A DNA stretch of 64,000 bases from an uncultured Alphaproteobacteria bacterium (lineage in GTDB: Bacteria > Pseudomonadota > Alphaproteobacteria > Rhodobacterales > Rhodobacteraceae): assembly GCA_902578545.1 (NCBI GenBank), contig CACHDI010000004.1:1-64000 (forward strand), given 5' to 3'. Under the pieces are notes generated by a model. That model saw only the letters and a list, made by a program, of their open reading frames with translations. It had not been told where the DNA came from and ran no database searches. Each line of letters starts with the position of its first letter. Position 1 is the first letter of the stretch. Shown in pieces: positions 18,528 through 30,216 of this stretch. The position numbers and the translations under genes are program-made.

Positions 18528-18547
18528 TTTTGATATAAGAATCAAAA
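18528..18547. promoter_or_regulatory. inverted repeat in divergent promoter region
   Basis: TTTTGAT (18528-18534) and ATCAAAA (18541-18547) form a perfect 7-bp dyad with a 6-base spacer, between the divergent pncA and methyltransferase genes. It resembles an FNR/CRP-type half-site pair, but FNR sites have a 4-base spacer, so I call it only a possible operator or fortuitous AT-rich dyad. Confidence 0.25.
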
Positions 18548-18593
18548 GAAAAAATGTAATTTAATTGTTACTATATATTTATTGGATTCAATA

Positions 18594-19418
18594 ATGCAAA
18601 ACGACAATATCAAATCAATGAAGTTGTACAACTTTATTGATAGGATTTATAATGAGTTAAGAGAATTAGGAAAAGCAAATAGTGGATCATTATCAGTAAA
18701 TGAATTGTCTTCTTTTGATCAATTACATTATCACGGAACACAAGCTATTGATTTTGCGATAAAAAAATTAAACATTAATCACAAGTCAAAAATATTAGAA
18801 ATTGGTTCTGGATTAGGTGGGCCAGCTAGATATTTAGCAAAAAAAACTGGTGCTAATATCACTGCAGTTGAACTTCAAGAAGATCATCATGATGCAGCTG
18901 TTTATCTTACAAAAAGATGCAATTTAGATAGTAAAGTTGAACACATATGTGGTGATTTTTTGCAATTAGAGTTTCCTAAAAATCATTATACGGTATTGGT
19001 TAGTTGGTTGGCTTTATATCATATTCCTAACAGAAAAAAATTGTTAAATAATTGTATAGATATATTAAAACCTGATGGTCATTTATATGTTGAAGATTTT
19101 GCATTTTTTAAACCATTTGATGATAATGAAAAAATAGAACTTTCAAATGATTTTTTTGCGAATTACTTAGTAAGTTTATCTCAATATGAGACAGATCTAA
19201 AAGAAGCTGGATTTTCTAAGATATTTATTGAAGATATGACTAGTAGTTGGAGTAAATTTACTAAAGATAGGTATAAAAACTATCAGGATAATATTGATAG
19301 ACATACTAGAGTGCATAACGAAATTATAGTCCAAAACATGCTTTACTTTTATTCATTTGCAATGAGGTACTTAAGTGGAGGAAAGTTAGCAGGTATTAGA
19401 GCTTCTGCAAAAAAATAA
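18594..19418 (+). CDS. class I SAM-dependent methyltransferase, small-molecule type
   Basis: Methyltransferase of about 274 residues with motif I ILEIGSGLGGPARYLA and a post-motif II AVELQ, then GDFLQLEF and VSWLALYHIPNR. The GSGLGGPARYLA form is common to enzymes that methylate small amines and phosphoethanolamine (sarcosine/dimethylglycine, PEAMT-like) and to tocopherol-type enzymes. No signal or membrane segment is visible. The ATG at 18594 is preferred over a TTG four codons upstream. The C-terminal half contains a Tyr/His-rich segment that may shape the substrate pocket. Substrate unknown. Confidence 0.8.
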   Translation: MQNDNIKSMKLYNFIDRIYNELRELGKANSGSLSVNELSSFDQLHYHGTQAIDFAIKKLNINHKSKILEIGSGLGGPARYLAKKTGANITAVELQEDHHDAAVYLTKRCNLDSKVEHICGDFLQLEFPKNHYTVLVSWLALYHIPNRKKLLNNCIDILKPDGHLYVEDFAFFKPFDDNEKIELSNDFFANYLVSLSQYETDLKEAGFSKIFIEDMTSSWSKFTKDRYKNYQDNIDRHTRVHNEIIVQNMLYFYSFAMRYLSGGKLAGIRASAKK

Positions 19419-19434
19419 GACTTTTAACAATCTC

Positions 19435-19458
19435 TTTATAATTTTTAATCATTATAAA
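19435..19458. terminator. possible AT-rich hairpin between convergent genes
   Basis: TTTATAAT (19435-19442) and ATTATAAA (19451-19458) form an 8-bp stem with an 8-base loop followed by ATTTT, between the convergent methyltransferase and dipeptidase genes. The stem has no G-C pairs, so it would be a weak terminator at best. Confidence 0.22.
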
Positions 19459-19486
19459 ATTTTAATTATTGAAATTTCTTGATATT

Positions 19487-20869
19487 TTAGTTTTTAGCAA
19501 TTTCATCTATTATTCTAACCCAGCTTCGTGCACCTTTATAGAAGCTTTTTAAATTATATTTTTCATTAGGAGAATGAATATTATCATCATCAAGGGCAAA
19601 TCCTACAAGTAAGGTATCCATATCTAATATATTCTTAAAGTGTTGAACTATTGGTATGGAACCGCCACCTCCTTCAAATATGGTTTTAGAGTTCCATTCA
19701 TCTGAAAGGGCTTTTTGGGCTTTATTTATAATTTCGTCATTAAGTGGGAATTGAGTTGCTTTAGAACCTTTATGGTTGCTGAATTTTATTTCAAAATCTT
19801 CAGGTAAATCGTTCATCAGCTTTTTTCTAAAATTTAGCCTTATTTCCTCTGGGTTTTGATCTCCCACTAGTCTAAATGAAATTTTAGCATGAGCCTCTGA
19901 TGGAATAACTGTTTTGAAGCCTTCTTCGATATAACCACCCCACATCCCATTAATTTCGCAGGTAGGTCTACCCCATAATCTTTCAAGTAATGAATAATTT
20001 TTTTCACCAAAAGATTTAGACATTCCCAAATTTTTTAAAAAGGTTTCTTCTGAGAAGCGAAGTTTTTTCCACTCTTTTTTTAACTCTTTAGAAACAGCCT
20101 CTACTCCATTATAAAAGTAAGGTATATCTACTTTTCCATTTTTATCATGTAAATTAGATAACAAATCGGACATTACTTTCAATGGATTGTTAACAACTCC
20201 ACCATAAATACCAGAATGTAAATCTCGATTAGGCCCTTTTATGCTAATTTCTTCAGATAACATACCTCTTAAAGAACAAGTAATAGAGGGTGTTTTTTTA
20301 TCCCACATGCCAGTGTCACATACTAAAGCATATTTACATTTTAACTCAGAGGTATTCTTTTTAAGAAATGGAACAAGAGATGGAGATGATGTTTCTTCTT
20401 CTCCTTCTAGAAGAATGGATAAATTAATAGGAAATGAATTATTTACATAATTTATTGCTCTACATGCTTCAATAAAGGTCATGAGTTGTCCTTTATCATC
20501 AGATGCTCCTCTAGCCACAATAACTTTCTCACCTGAAATTGATTTAATTTTAGGTTCAAAGGGATCATCTTCCCATTCTTTCAAAGGATCAACAGGTTGA
20601 ACATCATAATGTCCATAAAATAAAAAGTCTCCTTTAGATTTGGTAGTGTGAGCAACAACCATAGGATTTCCTGTAGTTTCTCTTAATGAAGCATTAAAAC
20701 CTATAGTATTTAGTTCATTTACAAGCCATTTCGCTGTAGAAATACAATCAATCTTGTATTTACTATTCGTAGATATCGATTTGAACTTAAGTAGTTCAGA
20801 TAGTCTGGATACAGATTCATCCCTGGTTTGGTCCAACCTTTTTAGAGTTTTTTCTAAATTCATTTTCAA
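19487..20869 (-). CDS. M20 family dipeptidase
   Basis: Zinc-dependent peptidase of the M20/CPG2-like carnosine-dipeptidase group. Metal ligands and catalytic residues are visible: GHYDVQP (first His and Asp), ARGASDDKGQLM (bridging Asp), LEGEEETSSPS (general-base Glu), CDTGMWD and the late HSPNEKY His. A dimerisation domain with the DLHSGIYGG motif lies in the middle. At 460 residues it fits cytoplasmic dipeptidases; no signal is present. It may use dissolved dipeptides. It is followed by yaaA and mnmA upstream on the same strand. Confidence 0.92.
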   Translation of the reverse strand: MKMNLEKTLKRLDQTRDESVSRLSELLKFKSISTNSKYKIDCISTAKWLVNELNTIGFNASLRETTGNPMVVAHTTKSKGDFLFYGHYDVQPVDPLKEWEDDPFEPKIKSISGEKVIVARGASDDKGQLMTFIEACRAINYVNNSFPINLSILLEGEEETSSPSLVPFLKKNTSELKCKYALVCDTGMWDKKTPSITCSLRGMLSEEISIKGPNRDLHSGIYGGVVNNPLKVMSDLLSNLHDKNGKVDIPYFYNGVEAVSKELKKEWKKLRFSEETFLKNLGMSKSFGEKNYSLLERLWGRPTCEINGMWGGYIEEGFKTVIPSEAHAKISFRLVGDQNPEEIRLNFRKKLMNDLPEDFEIKFSNHKGSKATQFPLNDEIINKAQKALSDEWNSKTIFEGGGGSIPIVQHFKNILDMDTLLVGFALDDDNIHSPNEKYNLKSFYKGARSWVRIIDEIAKN

Positions 20870-20888
20870 TTAACTATTCTTTTTAAGG

Positions 20889-21659
20889 TTATGATTTTCT
20901 TGTAAATACAGGCTTCAATTCAGATGATAAAGAAGGGTTAAATTTATAGCGATCATAATTAAAATCCTTAATTTCAGAGTGATTTAGTATTTTATTTTTT
21001 AATATAAATCTAGCCATACTACCTCTAGCTTTCTTAGAAAAAAAACTAACATTTTTTAATGTATTATTTTTTTCTTCTAAAAATTGTGGATTAATAATAT
21101 CGGCATTTATTATTTTAGTGTTTATAACTTTTGAATACTCTACGGATGCTAAATTTATAATTTTATTATATTTAGATTTTTCAAGATCCAAATTTAGGTT
21201 GTTTGAAACAATATCACTCCAATATTGGTATAAATTATGGCCTTTATCATTTTTTAAGTTACTTCCCATTTCCAGCCTATATGGTTGAATTAAATCGAGG
21301 GGGCGAAGTAAACCATATAAACCAGACAAAATTCTTAAGTGATTTTGAGAAAAATCTAAATCTAATTTAGAGAATTCCATTATATTCAAACCAGTGTAGG
21401 TATCACCATTAAAAGCAAATGCTGCAGCTTTAGTAGATATTTCAGTTGGATTATTTTTAAAACTTTGGAATCTTTGAAAATTTAAATCAGCTAATTTATC
21501 TGAAATTGACATTAACTGTTTTAACTCCGATTTACTTAATTTTGATGCTACATTAGCTAAATTTGTAGCGTCTTTTTGAAAAAGGGGCTTTGACAAATTA
21601 TTTTCGATTTCTACTGGTGAAAAATCTAATTTTTTTGCTGGTGATATAACTAATAACAT
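20889..21659 (-). CDS. yaaA: YaaA/DUF328 peroxide stress protein
   Basis: YaaA family; in E. coli the protein limits intracellular free iron during hydrogen peroxide stress. The N-terminal LLVISPAKKLDF, the middle FNGDTYTGL and LRILSGLYGLLRPLDLIQPYRLEMG, and the C-terminal FFSKKARGSMARF are all family hallmarks. Length of 256 residues is typical. An AAAGG Shine-Dalgarno lies upstream. It sits between the dipeptidase and mnmA on the same strand with gaps of about 20 bases, so all three may form one transcript. Confidence 0.95.
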   Translation of the reverse strand: MLLVISPAKKLDFSPVEIENNLSKPLFQKDATNLANVASKLSKSELKQLMSISDKLADLNFQRFQSFKNNPTEISTKAAAFAFNGDTYTGLNIMEFSKLDLDFSQNHLRILSGLYGLLRPLDLIQPYRLEMGSNLKNDKGHNLYQYWSDIVSNNLNLDLEKSKYNKIINLASVEYSKVINTKIINADIINPQFLEEKNNTLKNVSFFSKKARGSMARFILKNKILNHSEIKDFNYDRYKFNPSLSSELKPVFTRKS

Positions 21660-21679
21660 TTCTGTTAACCTTTATTTAA

Positions 21680-22798
21680 TTAATTAGAAATCCATCCTCC
21701 ACCTAGTACTCTTGAAGAATTTTGTTCATAAAATACGCAGGCTTGACCTGGTGCAATTGATTCTTCATGGTCCTTTAAAGTAACTAATCCATTTTTTTTA
21801 TCTAAAGGATATATTTCAGCACTTTTAGGTGGTCTTGTTGATCTAACTTTTACATCTACTAAAAAACCATTTTTAGGGCAATCATTAAAATTTTCATGAC
21901 CTAACCAATTTATATTATTAATTTTAAACTTTTCTCCAACTAGATCAGATTTATGACCAACAATTATTGAGTTTGATTTAACATCAATTTTAGTAACGTA
22001 AAGGGGACGAGTTGAAGATATGCCTAAACCTTTTCTTTGGCCTATTGTATAATTTGCGATACCTTTATGTGTACCTAATTTTTGTCCTTCTTTGTTATAT
22101 ATTGTTCCTTCTTTTATATACTCACTTGTTGTATTTTGTATAAAATCAAAATATTTACCTTTTGCAATAAAACAAATATCTTGACTATCAGGTTTATTAG
22201 CAACTTTAAGACCTAGATCTTCGGCTAAAGATCTAGTTGTTTCTTTTGATTTGTGATCCCCAAGTGGAAATCGCAAAAATTCTAACTGTTTGAGTGTAGT
22301 CGCAAATAAGAAATAACTTTGATCCTTTTTATTATCAAGTGCAGTATGTAATTCAATACCATTCAAGCCTAATTTTCTTCTAACATAATGACCTGTAGCC
22401 ATGCAGTCTGCATTTAAATTTCTAGCTGCATCAAGCAGATTTGAAAATTTTACAGTTTCATTACAACGTATACATGGAACAGGAGTAAGTCCATTAACAT
22501 AAGAATTTGTAAAATCATCAATTACATTTTTTTTAAATTCATCTTCATAATCAAATACATAATGAGGAAAATCAAAGTCTCTTGAAACTTTGATGGCATC
22601 GTTTATATCCAAACCTCCACAACATTTACCAGGTTTATTATTAGATACATTACCAGAATATAATTGCATTGTAATTCCGATAACATCATATCCTTCTGTT
22701 TTTAATTTTGCTGCTACAACAGAACTATCAACGCCACCAGACATTGCAACAACCACCCTTGTATTTTTTGGTTCTTTATTTATTCCTAATGAATTCAT
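21680..22798 (-). CDS. mnmA: tRNA-specific 2-thiouridylase MnmA
   Basis: Transfers sulfur to U34 of Lys, Glu and Gln tRNAs. The PP-loop AMSGGVDSSV is near residues 18-27 and binds ATP; the catalytic cysteine pair is in TPVPCIRCNE and the DICFIAKGKY element; the C-terminal region carries the usual IAPGQACVFY. Length about 372 residues. The ATG at 22798 is preferred over one two codons upstream. It uses sulfur mobilised by a cysteine desulfurase, two of which lie in the suf operon at 40716-47769. It is divergent from ligA. Confidence 0.96.
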   Translation of the reverse strand: MNSLGINKEPKNTRVVVAMSGGVDSSVVAAKLKTEGYDVIGITMQLYSGNVSNNKPGKCCGGLDINDAIKVSRDFDFPHYVFDYEDEFKKNVIDDFTNSYVNGLTPVPCIRCNETVKFSNLLDAARNLNADCMATGHYVRRKLGLNGIELHTALDNKKDQSYFLFATTLKQLEFLRFPLGDHKSKETTRSLAEDLGLKVANKPDSQDICFIAKGKYFDFIQNTTSEYIKEGTIYNKEGQKLGTHKGIANYTIGQRKGLGISSTRPLYVTKIDVKSNSIIVGHKSDLVGEKFKINNINWLGHENFNDCPKNGFLVDVKVRSTRPPKSAEIYPLDKKNGLVTLKDHEESIAPGQACVFYEQNSSRVLGGGWISN

Positions 22799-22885
22799 AA
22801 TCAAAAAAAATGTTACAAATTTAAAGTTATGGTAAGTAATATCTTATAATTTAAATTACATATTGAGTTGTTAATTAAATCAATT

Positions 22886-22900
22886 ATTGCAATTTGCAAT
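22886..22900. promoter_or_regulatory. 15-bp palindrome between mnmA and ligA
   Basis: ATTGCAA, T, TTGCAAT is a perfect 7-1-7 palindrome in the 150-base divergent region. TTGCAA at 22887-22892 followed after 16 bases by TATAAG at 22909-22914 could be the ligA promoter, so the palindrome would overlap its -35 box. A binding protein is not identifiable. Confidence 0.35.
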
Positions 22901-22906
22901 GTTTAA

Positions 22907-25048
<2,142 letters not shown>

Positions 25049-25089
25049 TTCCTTTTATTATTGATATTTCATTAGAAAGCTTTTTATAA

Positions 25090-27183
25090 ATGTTTAGACC
25101 TCAGTTTTTATTTCCGTTATTTGGAAAATTGGAAAATTTAAAAGGAATTGGCCCAAAATCAATTTTTAATTTACATAAACTGGGTATATTTAAACCTTTA
25201 GATTTCCTATATTCTTTTCCCTCAAATTTAAAAATTAGAAAACATCTAGAAATAGTTAATGATTTTAATGAGAATGAAACAGTCATATTAAAGATAAGAG
25301 TAATTAAGCATAATTTTAAAAATTTTAAAGGACCAATAAGTATTGAAGTAACCGATGGGTTTAATAAAATAAATTTAATTTTTTTTAATGCAAAAAATGA
25401 TTGGATCAAAGGAAATTTACCTATTAATCAAGAACGATTTGTATCAGGAAAATTACAAAAATATAAAGATAATTTCCAAATTATTCATCCTGATTACATA
25501 GAGACAATTAATGATTTAGATAAAATTCCAGAAATTGAACCTATTTATTCTCTAACAAAAGGCATATCGCAAAAAGTATTCTTTAATTGTGTGAATCAAA
25601 TTCTTCAATTATTGCCAAAATCAATTAATTCATATGAATGGGTCTGTAAAAAAAGACTCAACGCTATGAATTGGACAGATCATGCCAGTAGTTTAAAAAG
25701 AATACATTCTCCAAAAACAATAAATGACATATCTCTAAACTCTAATTTTAGATTAAGACTGGCTTATGATGAGCTATTAAGTCATCAATTGAGTTTGTTA
25801 ATAGCAAGAAATTTCTCAAAAAAAAATAAAAAAAAAAGAAGAATTCCAACTCAAAGAATTTCCACTTTGATTAGGAAAAAATTACCTTTTTCTTTAACGA
25901 AATCTCAAGAATTATGTATTGCTGAAATTCAATCTGATTTATCGAAAACTGATAGAATGTACAGATTGATCCAAGGAGATGTTGGTTCGGGTAAAACATT
26001 AGTTGCATTATTTGCAATGATATTAGTTGCTGAAAATAGAGGTCAATCTGCCTTAATGGTTCCTACTGACATATTAGCTAATCAACATTTTGTAAATTTT
26101 CTTCAATATACAAAAGATGCTGGAATTAGCACTGTATTATTGACAGGTAAAATGAAAACTAAAGAGAAAAAAGAAACTCTAGAAATCATAAAATCAGGTA
26201 AAGCAGATTTAATCATTGGTACTCACGCACTTTTTCAAAAGGGGGTTCTATTTAAAAAACTTGAATTGGTTATTATCGATGAACAACATAAGTTTGGTGT
26301 AAAACAACGCCACGACCTTATACAAAAAGGTGAAAATTTAGATTTATTGGTAATGACAGCTACTCCAATTCCAAGAACATTAGAACTTGCAAACTATGGA
26401 GATATGGACATTTCGAGAATACTTGATAAACCATTGAATAGAAAAAAAATAGACACATCTATCATTTCTGAAAAAAAAATAGACAAACTCATTTCTAGGT
26501 TATTTGAAATTTGTAATAATGGAGCACAGGCATATTGGGTATGCCCATTAATAGAAGATGGTGAAAAATCTGAATTGGTAGCAATTGAAAAAAGGCTATC
26601 TATACTGAATAAATTTCTTCCAAATATCAAAATTGAAACTTTGCATGGTAAAATGTCAGAGGACCAAAAAAGTGACATAATGACGTCATTCAAGGCTGGA
26701 AGTATTCAAATTCTTTTGGCAACAACAGTTATTGAAGTAGGAATAGATGTGCCTAATGCAAATGTAATGATAATTGAAGCTGCAGAAAGGTTTGGATTAG
26801 CACAGTTACACCAATTAAGGGGAAGAGTCGGTAGGGGAGAAAAAAAATCAAATTGTATTTTAATTTACTCAAAAAATGTCAGCAATCAAGGTAAAGAAAG
26901 GTTGGAGGTCTTGAGAAAATTTGATAATGGATTTGATATTGCAGAAAAAGATTTATTAATGCGTGGTGGAGGAAATCCTATTGGACCACAGCAATCAGGT
27001 ATCCCAAAGTTTAAAATCGCTAATTTAGAATTTGACAAAGATTTACTTTATTATGCACATGAGGATGCAAGTGAAATTATAAAAAATAATAGAAATCTTA
27101 AAGCTAAAGACGGAGAAAATATAAGAATTCTCTTACATCTGATGAATAAAGATAAGTCGCTGTCACTTCTTGAAACAGGATAA
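25090..27183 (+). CDS. recG: ATP-dependent DNA helicase RecG
   Basis: Remodels stalled replication forks and recombination junctions. It has an N-terminal wedge/OB domain (LKGIGPKSIFNLHKLGI near residue 18), then helicase motifs: Walker A GDVGSGKT near 297-304, motif II DEQHKFG near 397, motif III TATPIPRT, and motif VI QLRGRVGRG. Length of 697 residues matches the family. It is probably cotranscribed with ligA and converges on the Fe-S scaffold gene. Confidence 0.97.
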   Translation: MFRPQFLFPLFGKLENLKGIGPKSIFNLHKLGIFKPLDFLYSFPSNLKIRKHLEIVNDFNENETVILKIRVIKHNFKNFKGPISIEVTDGFNKINLIFFNAKNDWIKGNLPINQERFVSGKLQKYKDNFQIIHPDYIETINDLDKIPEIEPIYSLTKGISQKVFFNCVNQILQLLPKSINSYEWVCKKRLNAMNWTDHASSLKRIHSPKTINDISLNSNFRLRLAYDELLSHQLSLLIARNFSKKNKKKRRIPTQRISTLIRKKLPFSLTKSQELCIAEIQSDLSKTDRMYRLIQGDVGSGKTLVALFAMILVAENRGQSALMVPTDILANQHFVNFLQYTKDAGISTVLLTGKMKTKEKKETLEIIKSGKADLIIGTHALFQKGVLFKKLELVIIDEQHKFGVKQRHDLIQKGENLDLLVMTATPIPRTLELANYGDMDISRILDKPLNRKKIDTSIISEKKIDKLISRLFEICNNGAQAYWVCPLIEDGEKSELVAIEKRLSILNKFLPNIKIETLHGKMSEDQKSDIMTSFKAGSIQILLATTVIEVGIDVPNANVMIIEAAERFGLAQLHQLRGRVGRGEKKSNCILIYSKNVSNQGKERLEVLRKFDNGFDIAEKDLLMRGGGNPIGPQQSGIPKFKIANLEFDKDLLYYAHEDASEIIKNNRNLKAKDGENIRILLHLMNKDKSLSLLETG

Positions 27184-27371
27184 AATTCTTGCAGTATTTA
27201 AAAAAGAATGCTACTTGTAAAGAACAAAACAAGAACAAAAATTTATAACAGTATGTTTCATTATTTTTTAAACCTTCTGAAACTAGTTTTATTTGGTTCA
27301 GCTTACAGTATTTTTATTTTTATAATAAATTATTTGATATTTTTCATATTTCTAAATTTTTAAAAAGTTTT
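27184..27371. other. AT-rich convergent intergenic region
   Basis: These 188 bases between recG and the Fe-S scaffold gene carry no credible gene. A weak hairpin (ATTCTT at about 27184-27190 with AAGAAT) and a short direct repeat of AAGAACAAAA around 27219-27240 are all I see. No G-C-rich terminator is present. Confidence 0.4.
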
Positions 27372-27785
27372 TTAATTTACTTTGAAAGCTTTTTTAGCAG
27401 CTTCTAGAACCAATAATATTGAATCATGCCTATTTTTAAACTCATATGCTGGTCTCAATAATTCATATTTCTCAAAGGGCTTAGAAGGTGTATCTCCATT
27501 ATTTTCAAGCATATTTTTTACACTGAAAAATAATTTAGAAACAGAAGTATAATTTTGACCAATAGCATTTGATCCAAATATAGAGGCTGAAGCTTGGCCT
27601 AAAGCACATGCTTTGATTTCTTGCATATATTCTTTAATGATACCATTTTCAAAATTGATATATATTGACACTTTCGAACCGCATATTGGAGTTCTGAGAC
27701 TAATTTCTTTTTCTGCATTATAAAGTTTTCCAACATTAGGTATTTCTGTTGCAAGCTTTAATATTTTTTCAGAGTAAAGTTTCAT
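27372..27785 (-). CDS. NifU/IscU-like iron-sulfur cluster scaffold
   Basis: Small scaffold-family protein of 137 residues. Two conserved cysteines are present, in TPICGSKV and KACALGQAS, but the position of the third IscU cysteine is replaced in YEFKNRHDSILL, a form I recall from alphaproteobacterial homologues. It may therefore not assemble a cluster exactly as IscU does. It lies away from the suf operon, at the 3-prime end of a minus-strand series gyrA-trmFO-gluQ. Exact role uncertain. Confidence 0.85.
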   Translation of the reverse strand: MKLYSEKILKLATEIPNVGKLYNAEKEISLRTPICGSKVSIYINFENGIIKEYMQEIKACALGQASASIFGSNAIGQNYTSVSKLFFSVKNMLENNGDTPSKPFEKYELLRPAYEFKNRHDSILLVLEAAKKAFKVN

Positions 27786-27954
27786 AGAGATTTAAAACAA
27801 AAAAGTTTATAATAATATTAAATAAATTTAGTTAATATATAAAACATGAAAAGAAATAAAACCAGACAAGTTGTCCTATAACTATATCTAGAATTTTGAC
27901 TTTTTTATAATGTAATAAGATTAATATTAAAAAAATATTATTTAAATATATTTT

Positions 27955-28800
27955 TTATTGCTCAATTAATGATTTTATTTCATCCAAACTCATTCCTTTT
28001 TCTCTTAATTGATTTAAGCTCTCAGAATTTTTTGATTTTGATAACTTTTTTCCGTTTTGATCATTTATTAATTTATGATGATAAAAATTAGGAATTTTGA
28101 AGTTAAATAATTTTTGAAGCAAAACATGTATTGGGGTGTCATAAAAAAGGTCGTTTCCTCTAGTCACAAGTGATACGTTTTGATGAAAATCATCTATTGT
28201 AGATGCTAAATGATATGATGTTCTTATATCTCTTCTTGCTATTACAATATCACCAAGAGTTTGTTTGAACCACTGTAAATCAAATTGTTGAATACCTTTT
28301 TCACCATTTGGTCCCAAACCTTTTTCATTAAATGACAAAGTTGGACTACCAAGGTGATGGTTAATTTTATCAACATTAATTCTTATATTATTGCTCCAAA
28401 TATCTAATTTTTTTTTCCTACATGTTCCTGGATAAGTTACTGTATTAGGATATTTAAAAGGTTTATCTAAAGCTAATAAAGCATTATTTATGTCTGATCG
28501 AGAACACTCACATCCATAAACTAAACCTCTATCGTTTAGGAAATTTATGTAATTTTTATAGATATAAATTCTATCTGATTGTACAAATACATCCTTTTCC
28601 CATTTAACTCCTAACCAATTAAGATCATAATAGATTTTATTATGAAAAATCTTTTTACATCTAATTAGATCTATATCTTCTATTCTCAATTTAAATAAAC
28701 CATTACTGGTTTTAGCAAGTTGAAAAGCTAGTAATGCAGAATAAGCATGTCCTAAATGTAAAAAACCTGTTGGTGAAGGTGCAAACCTTGATATAATCAT
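27955..28800 (-). CDS. gluQ: glutamyl-Q tRNA(Asp) synthetase
   Basis: Truncated glutamyl-tRNA synthetase-like enzyme that glutamylates queuosine at position 34 of tRNA-Asp. It has the HLGH class I motif near residues 16-19, KLSKS near 252, and the GluQ-RS zinc-binding CxC...YxxxC arrangement (CECS and TYPGTC). It lacks an anticodon-binding domain, as expected at 281 residues. It follows trmFO with 28 bases between. Activity implies that queuosine is made or scavenged; no queuosine synthesis gene is in the window. Confidence 0.94.
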   Translation of the reverse strand: MIISRFAPSPTGFLHLGHAYSALLAFQLAKTSNGLFKLRIEDIDLIRCKKIFHNKIYYDLNWLGVKWEKDVFVQSDRIYIYKNYINFLNDRGLVYGCECSRSDINNALLALDKPFKYPNTVTYPGTCRKKKLDIWSNNIRINVDKINHHLGSPTLSFNEKGLGPNGEKGIQQFDLQWFKQTLGDIVIARRDIRTSYHLASTIDDFHQNVSLVTRGNDLFYDTPIHVLLQKLFNFKIPNFYHHKLINDQNGKKLSKSKNSESLNQLREKGMSLDEIKSLIEQ

Positions 28801-28828
28801 GATAAAAACAATAAGTATTAATTAGGTA

Positions 28829-30187
28829 TCAAAAAAAGTTTATAGCTGATATCCAATTTGTCCAATCTTCTTTTGCTTTTGAAGTCAAGGCTACTTTTTT
28901 TATTTCTTTTTTTAATTTAGGCCCTTTAATTTTTGGTAATTCTTGAAATAAACCAAAATTAACATTCATAGGTTGAAATTCAACAAGTTCGTTTTTGAAA
29001 AGTAAATGATGATATAAACTTCCAATTGCAGTAGTGGGTGGGGGTATAATAGCTTTTTTATTTTTGATTTTCTGATCTATAAAATAAGAAACTAAAAGGC
29101 CAATTGCGGTACTTTCTACATAACCTTCAACTCCAGTAATTTGTCCAGCAAAATAAATATTGGGGGCATTTTTTAAACTCAATTCATTTGATAACAAGTG
29201 TGGTGTATTGATAAAAGTATTTCGATGGATACCACCTAGTCTTGCAAATTGAACATTTTCCATACCAGGAATTTTTTTAAATACCTCAACTTGTGAGGCA
29301 TATTTCATTTTTGTTTGAAAACCAACCATGTTATATAATGTTTTTTCTTTGTTATCGGGTCTAAGCTGCACAACAGCGTGTGGCCTTTCATTATTTTTGT
29401 GTGGATTTCTTAACCCAACTGGTTTCATAGGCCCAAATCTAAGTGTTTCTATTCCACTTTCTGCCATAATTTCTATTGGTAAACATGATTGAAAATAAGG
29501 AGTATTTTTTTCCCAATCTTTAAAATCAATTTTAGAAGAAATAAGAATATCATCAATAAATTGTTTATATTGTATTTCATTTAGGGGGCAATTTAGATAA
29601 GCTTTTCTATCGTTTTCATCATTTCCTTTATCATACCTTGATTGAAACCAAGCTTTTTTCATATCTATACTTTCTAAATAAACAATAGGTGCAATAGCAT
29701 CAAAAAAAGCAAGGTTTTCAGAATTAGTAATAGCAATTATTTGGTTGCTTAATTTATCGGACGTTAGTGGTCCGGTTGCAATTACTGTAGGATCTTTAAA
29801 ATCTGTAATATTTTTAACTTCTTCCTTAAAAATTTTGATATTTTGATTTGAATATATCTTTTCAGTGATATCAGATGAAAATTTTTCACGGTCAATAGCT
29901 AATGCACCACCCGCGGGTACAGAGTTTAAATGTGCATTTTCTAAAATAAAACTATTTGCTTTGTTTAATTCCCATTTTAGTTGTCCTACTGCATTCTTTT
30001 CATGGTCACTTGACCTAAACGAATTTGAACAAACTAATTCAGCAAATTTATCTGTTTTATGTGCCTCGGTCTTTTTTTGTGGACGCATTTCATATAAATT
30101 TACACAATATCCTTTTTTAGATAATTGCCATGCTGTTTCACACCCTGCTAAACCAGCACCAACAACGTTTATATTATGAGAAGTCAT
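28829..30187 (-). CDS. trmFO: methylenetetrahydrofolate-tRNA-(uracil-5-)-methyltransferase TrmFO
   Basis: FAD- and folate-dependent enzyme making T54 in the tRNA T-loop. It shows the FAD dinucleotide fold GAGLAGCETAW near residues 10-20, LVCSNSFRSSDHEKNAVGQLKWE, and the C-terminal GQITGVEGYVESTAIGLL, all diagnostic of TrmFO rather than MnmG. Length of 452 residues is typical. It lies between gyrA and gluQ on the same strand; its ATG lacks an obvious Shine-Dalgarno. Confidence 0.96.
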   Translation of the reverse strand: MTSHNINVVGAGLAGCETAWQLSKKGYCVNLYEMRPQKKTEAHKTDKFAELVCSNSFRSSDHEKNAVGQLKWELNKANSFILENAHLNSVPAGGALAIDREKFSSDITEKIYSNQNIKIFKEEVKNITDFKDPTVIATGPLTSDKLSNQIIAITNSENLAFFDAIAPIVYLESIDMKKAWFQSRYDKGNDENDRKAYLNCPLNEIQYKQFIDDILISSKIDFKDWEKNTPYFQSCLPIEIMAESGIETLRFGPMKPVGLRNPHKNNERPHAVVQLRPDNKEKTLYNMVGFQTKMKYASQVEVFKKIPGMENVQFARLGGIHRNTFINTPHLLSNELSLKNAPNIYFAGQITGVEGYVESTAIGLLVSYFIDQKIKNKKAIIPPPTTAIGSLYHHLLFKNELVEFQPMNVNFGLFQELPKIKGPKLKKEIKKVALTSKAKEDWTNWISAINFF

Positions 30188-30216
30188 AAGAAAATTTTTT
30201 TAAATAAGATATTTCT

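Noticed and set aside
18528-18547. FNR-type binding site (TTGAT...ATCAA)
   Set aside because: The half-sites are perfect, but the spacer is 6 bases, not the 4 required for FNR/CRP-family binding; kept only as a generic dyad.
27865-27875. GACAA-G-TTGTC palindrome upstream of the Fe-S scaffold
   Set aside because: Only 11 bp and no matching promoter; could be chance.
27846-27881. Eleven-codon ORF between the Fe-S scaffold and gluQ
   Set aside because: No Shine-Dalgarno, no promoter of note, and it sits in AT-rich spacer where such short frames arise by chance.
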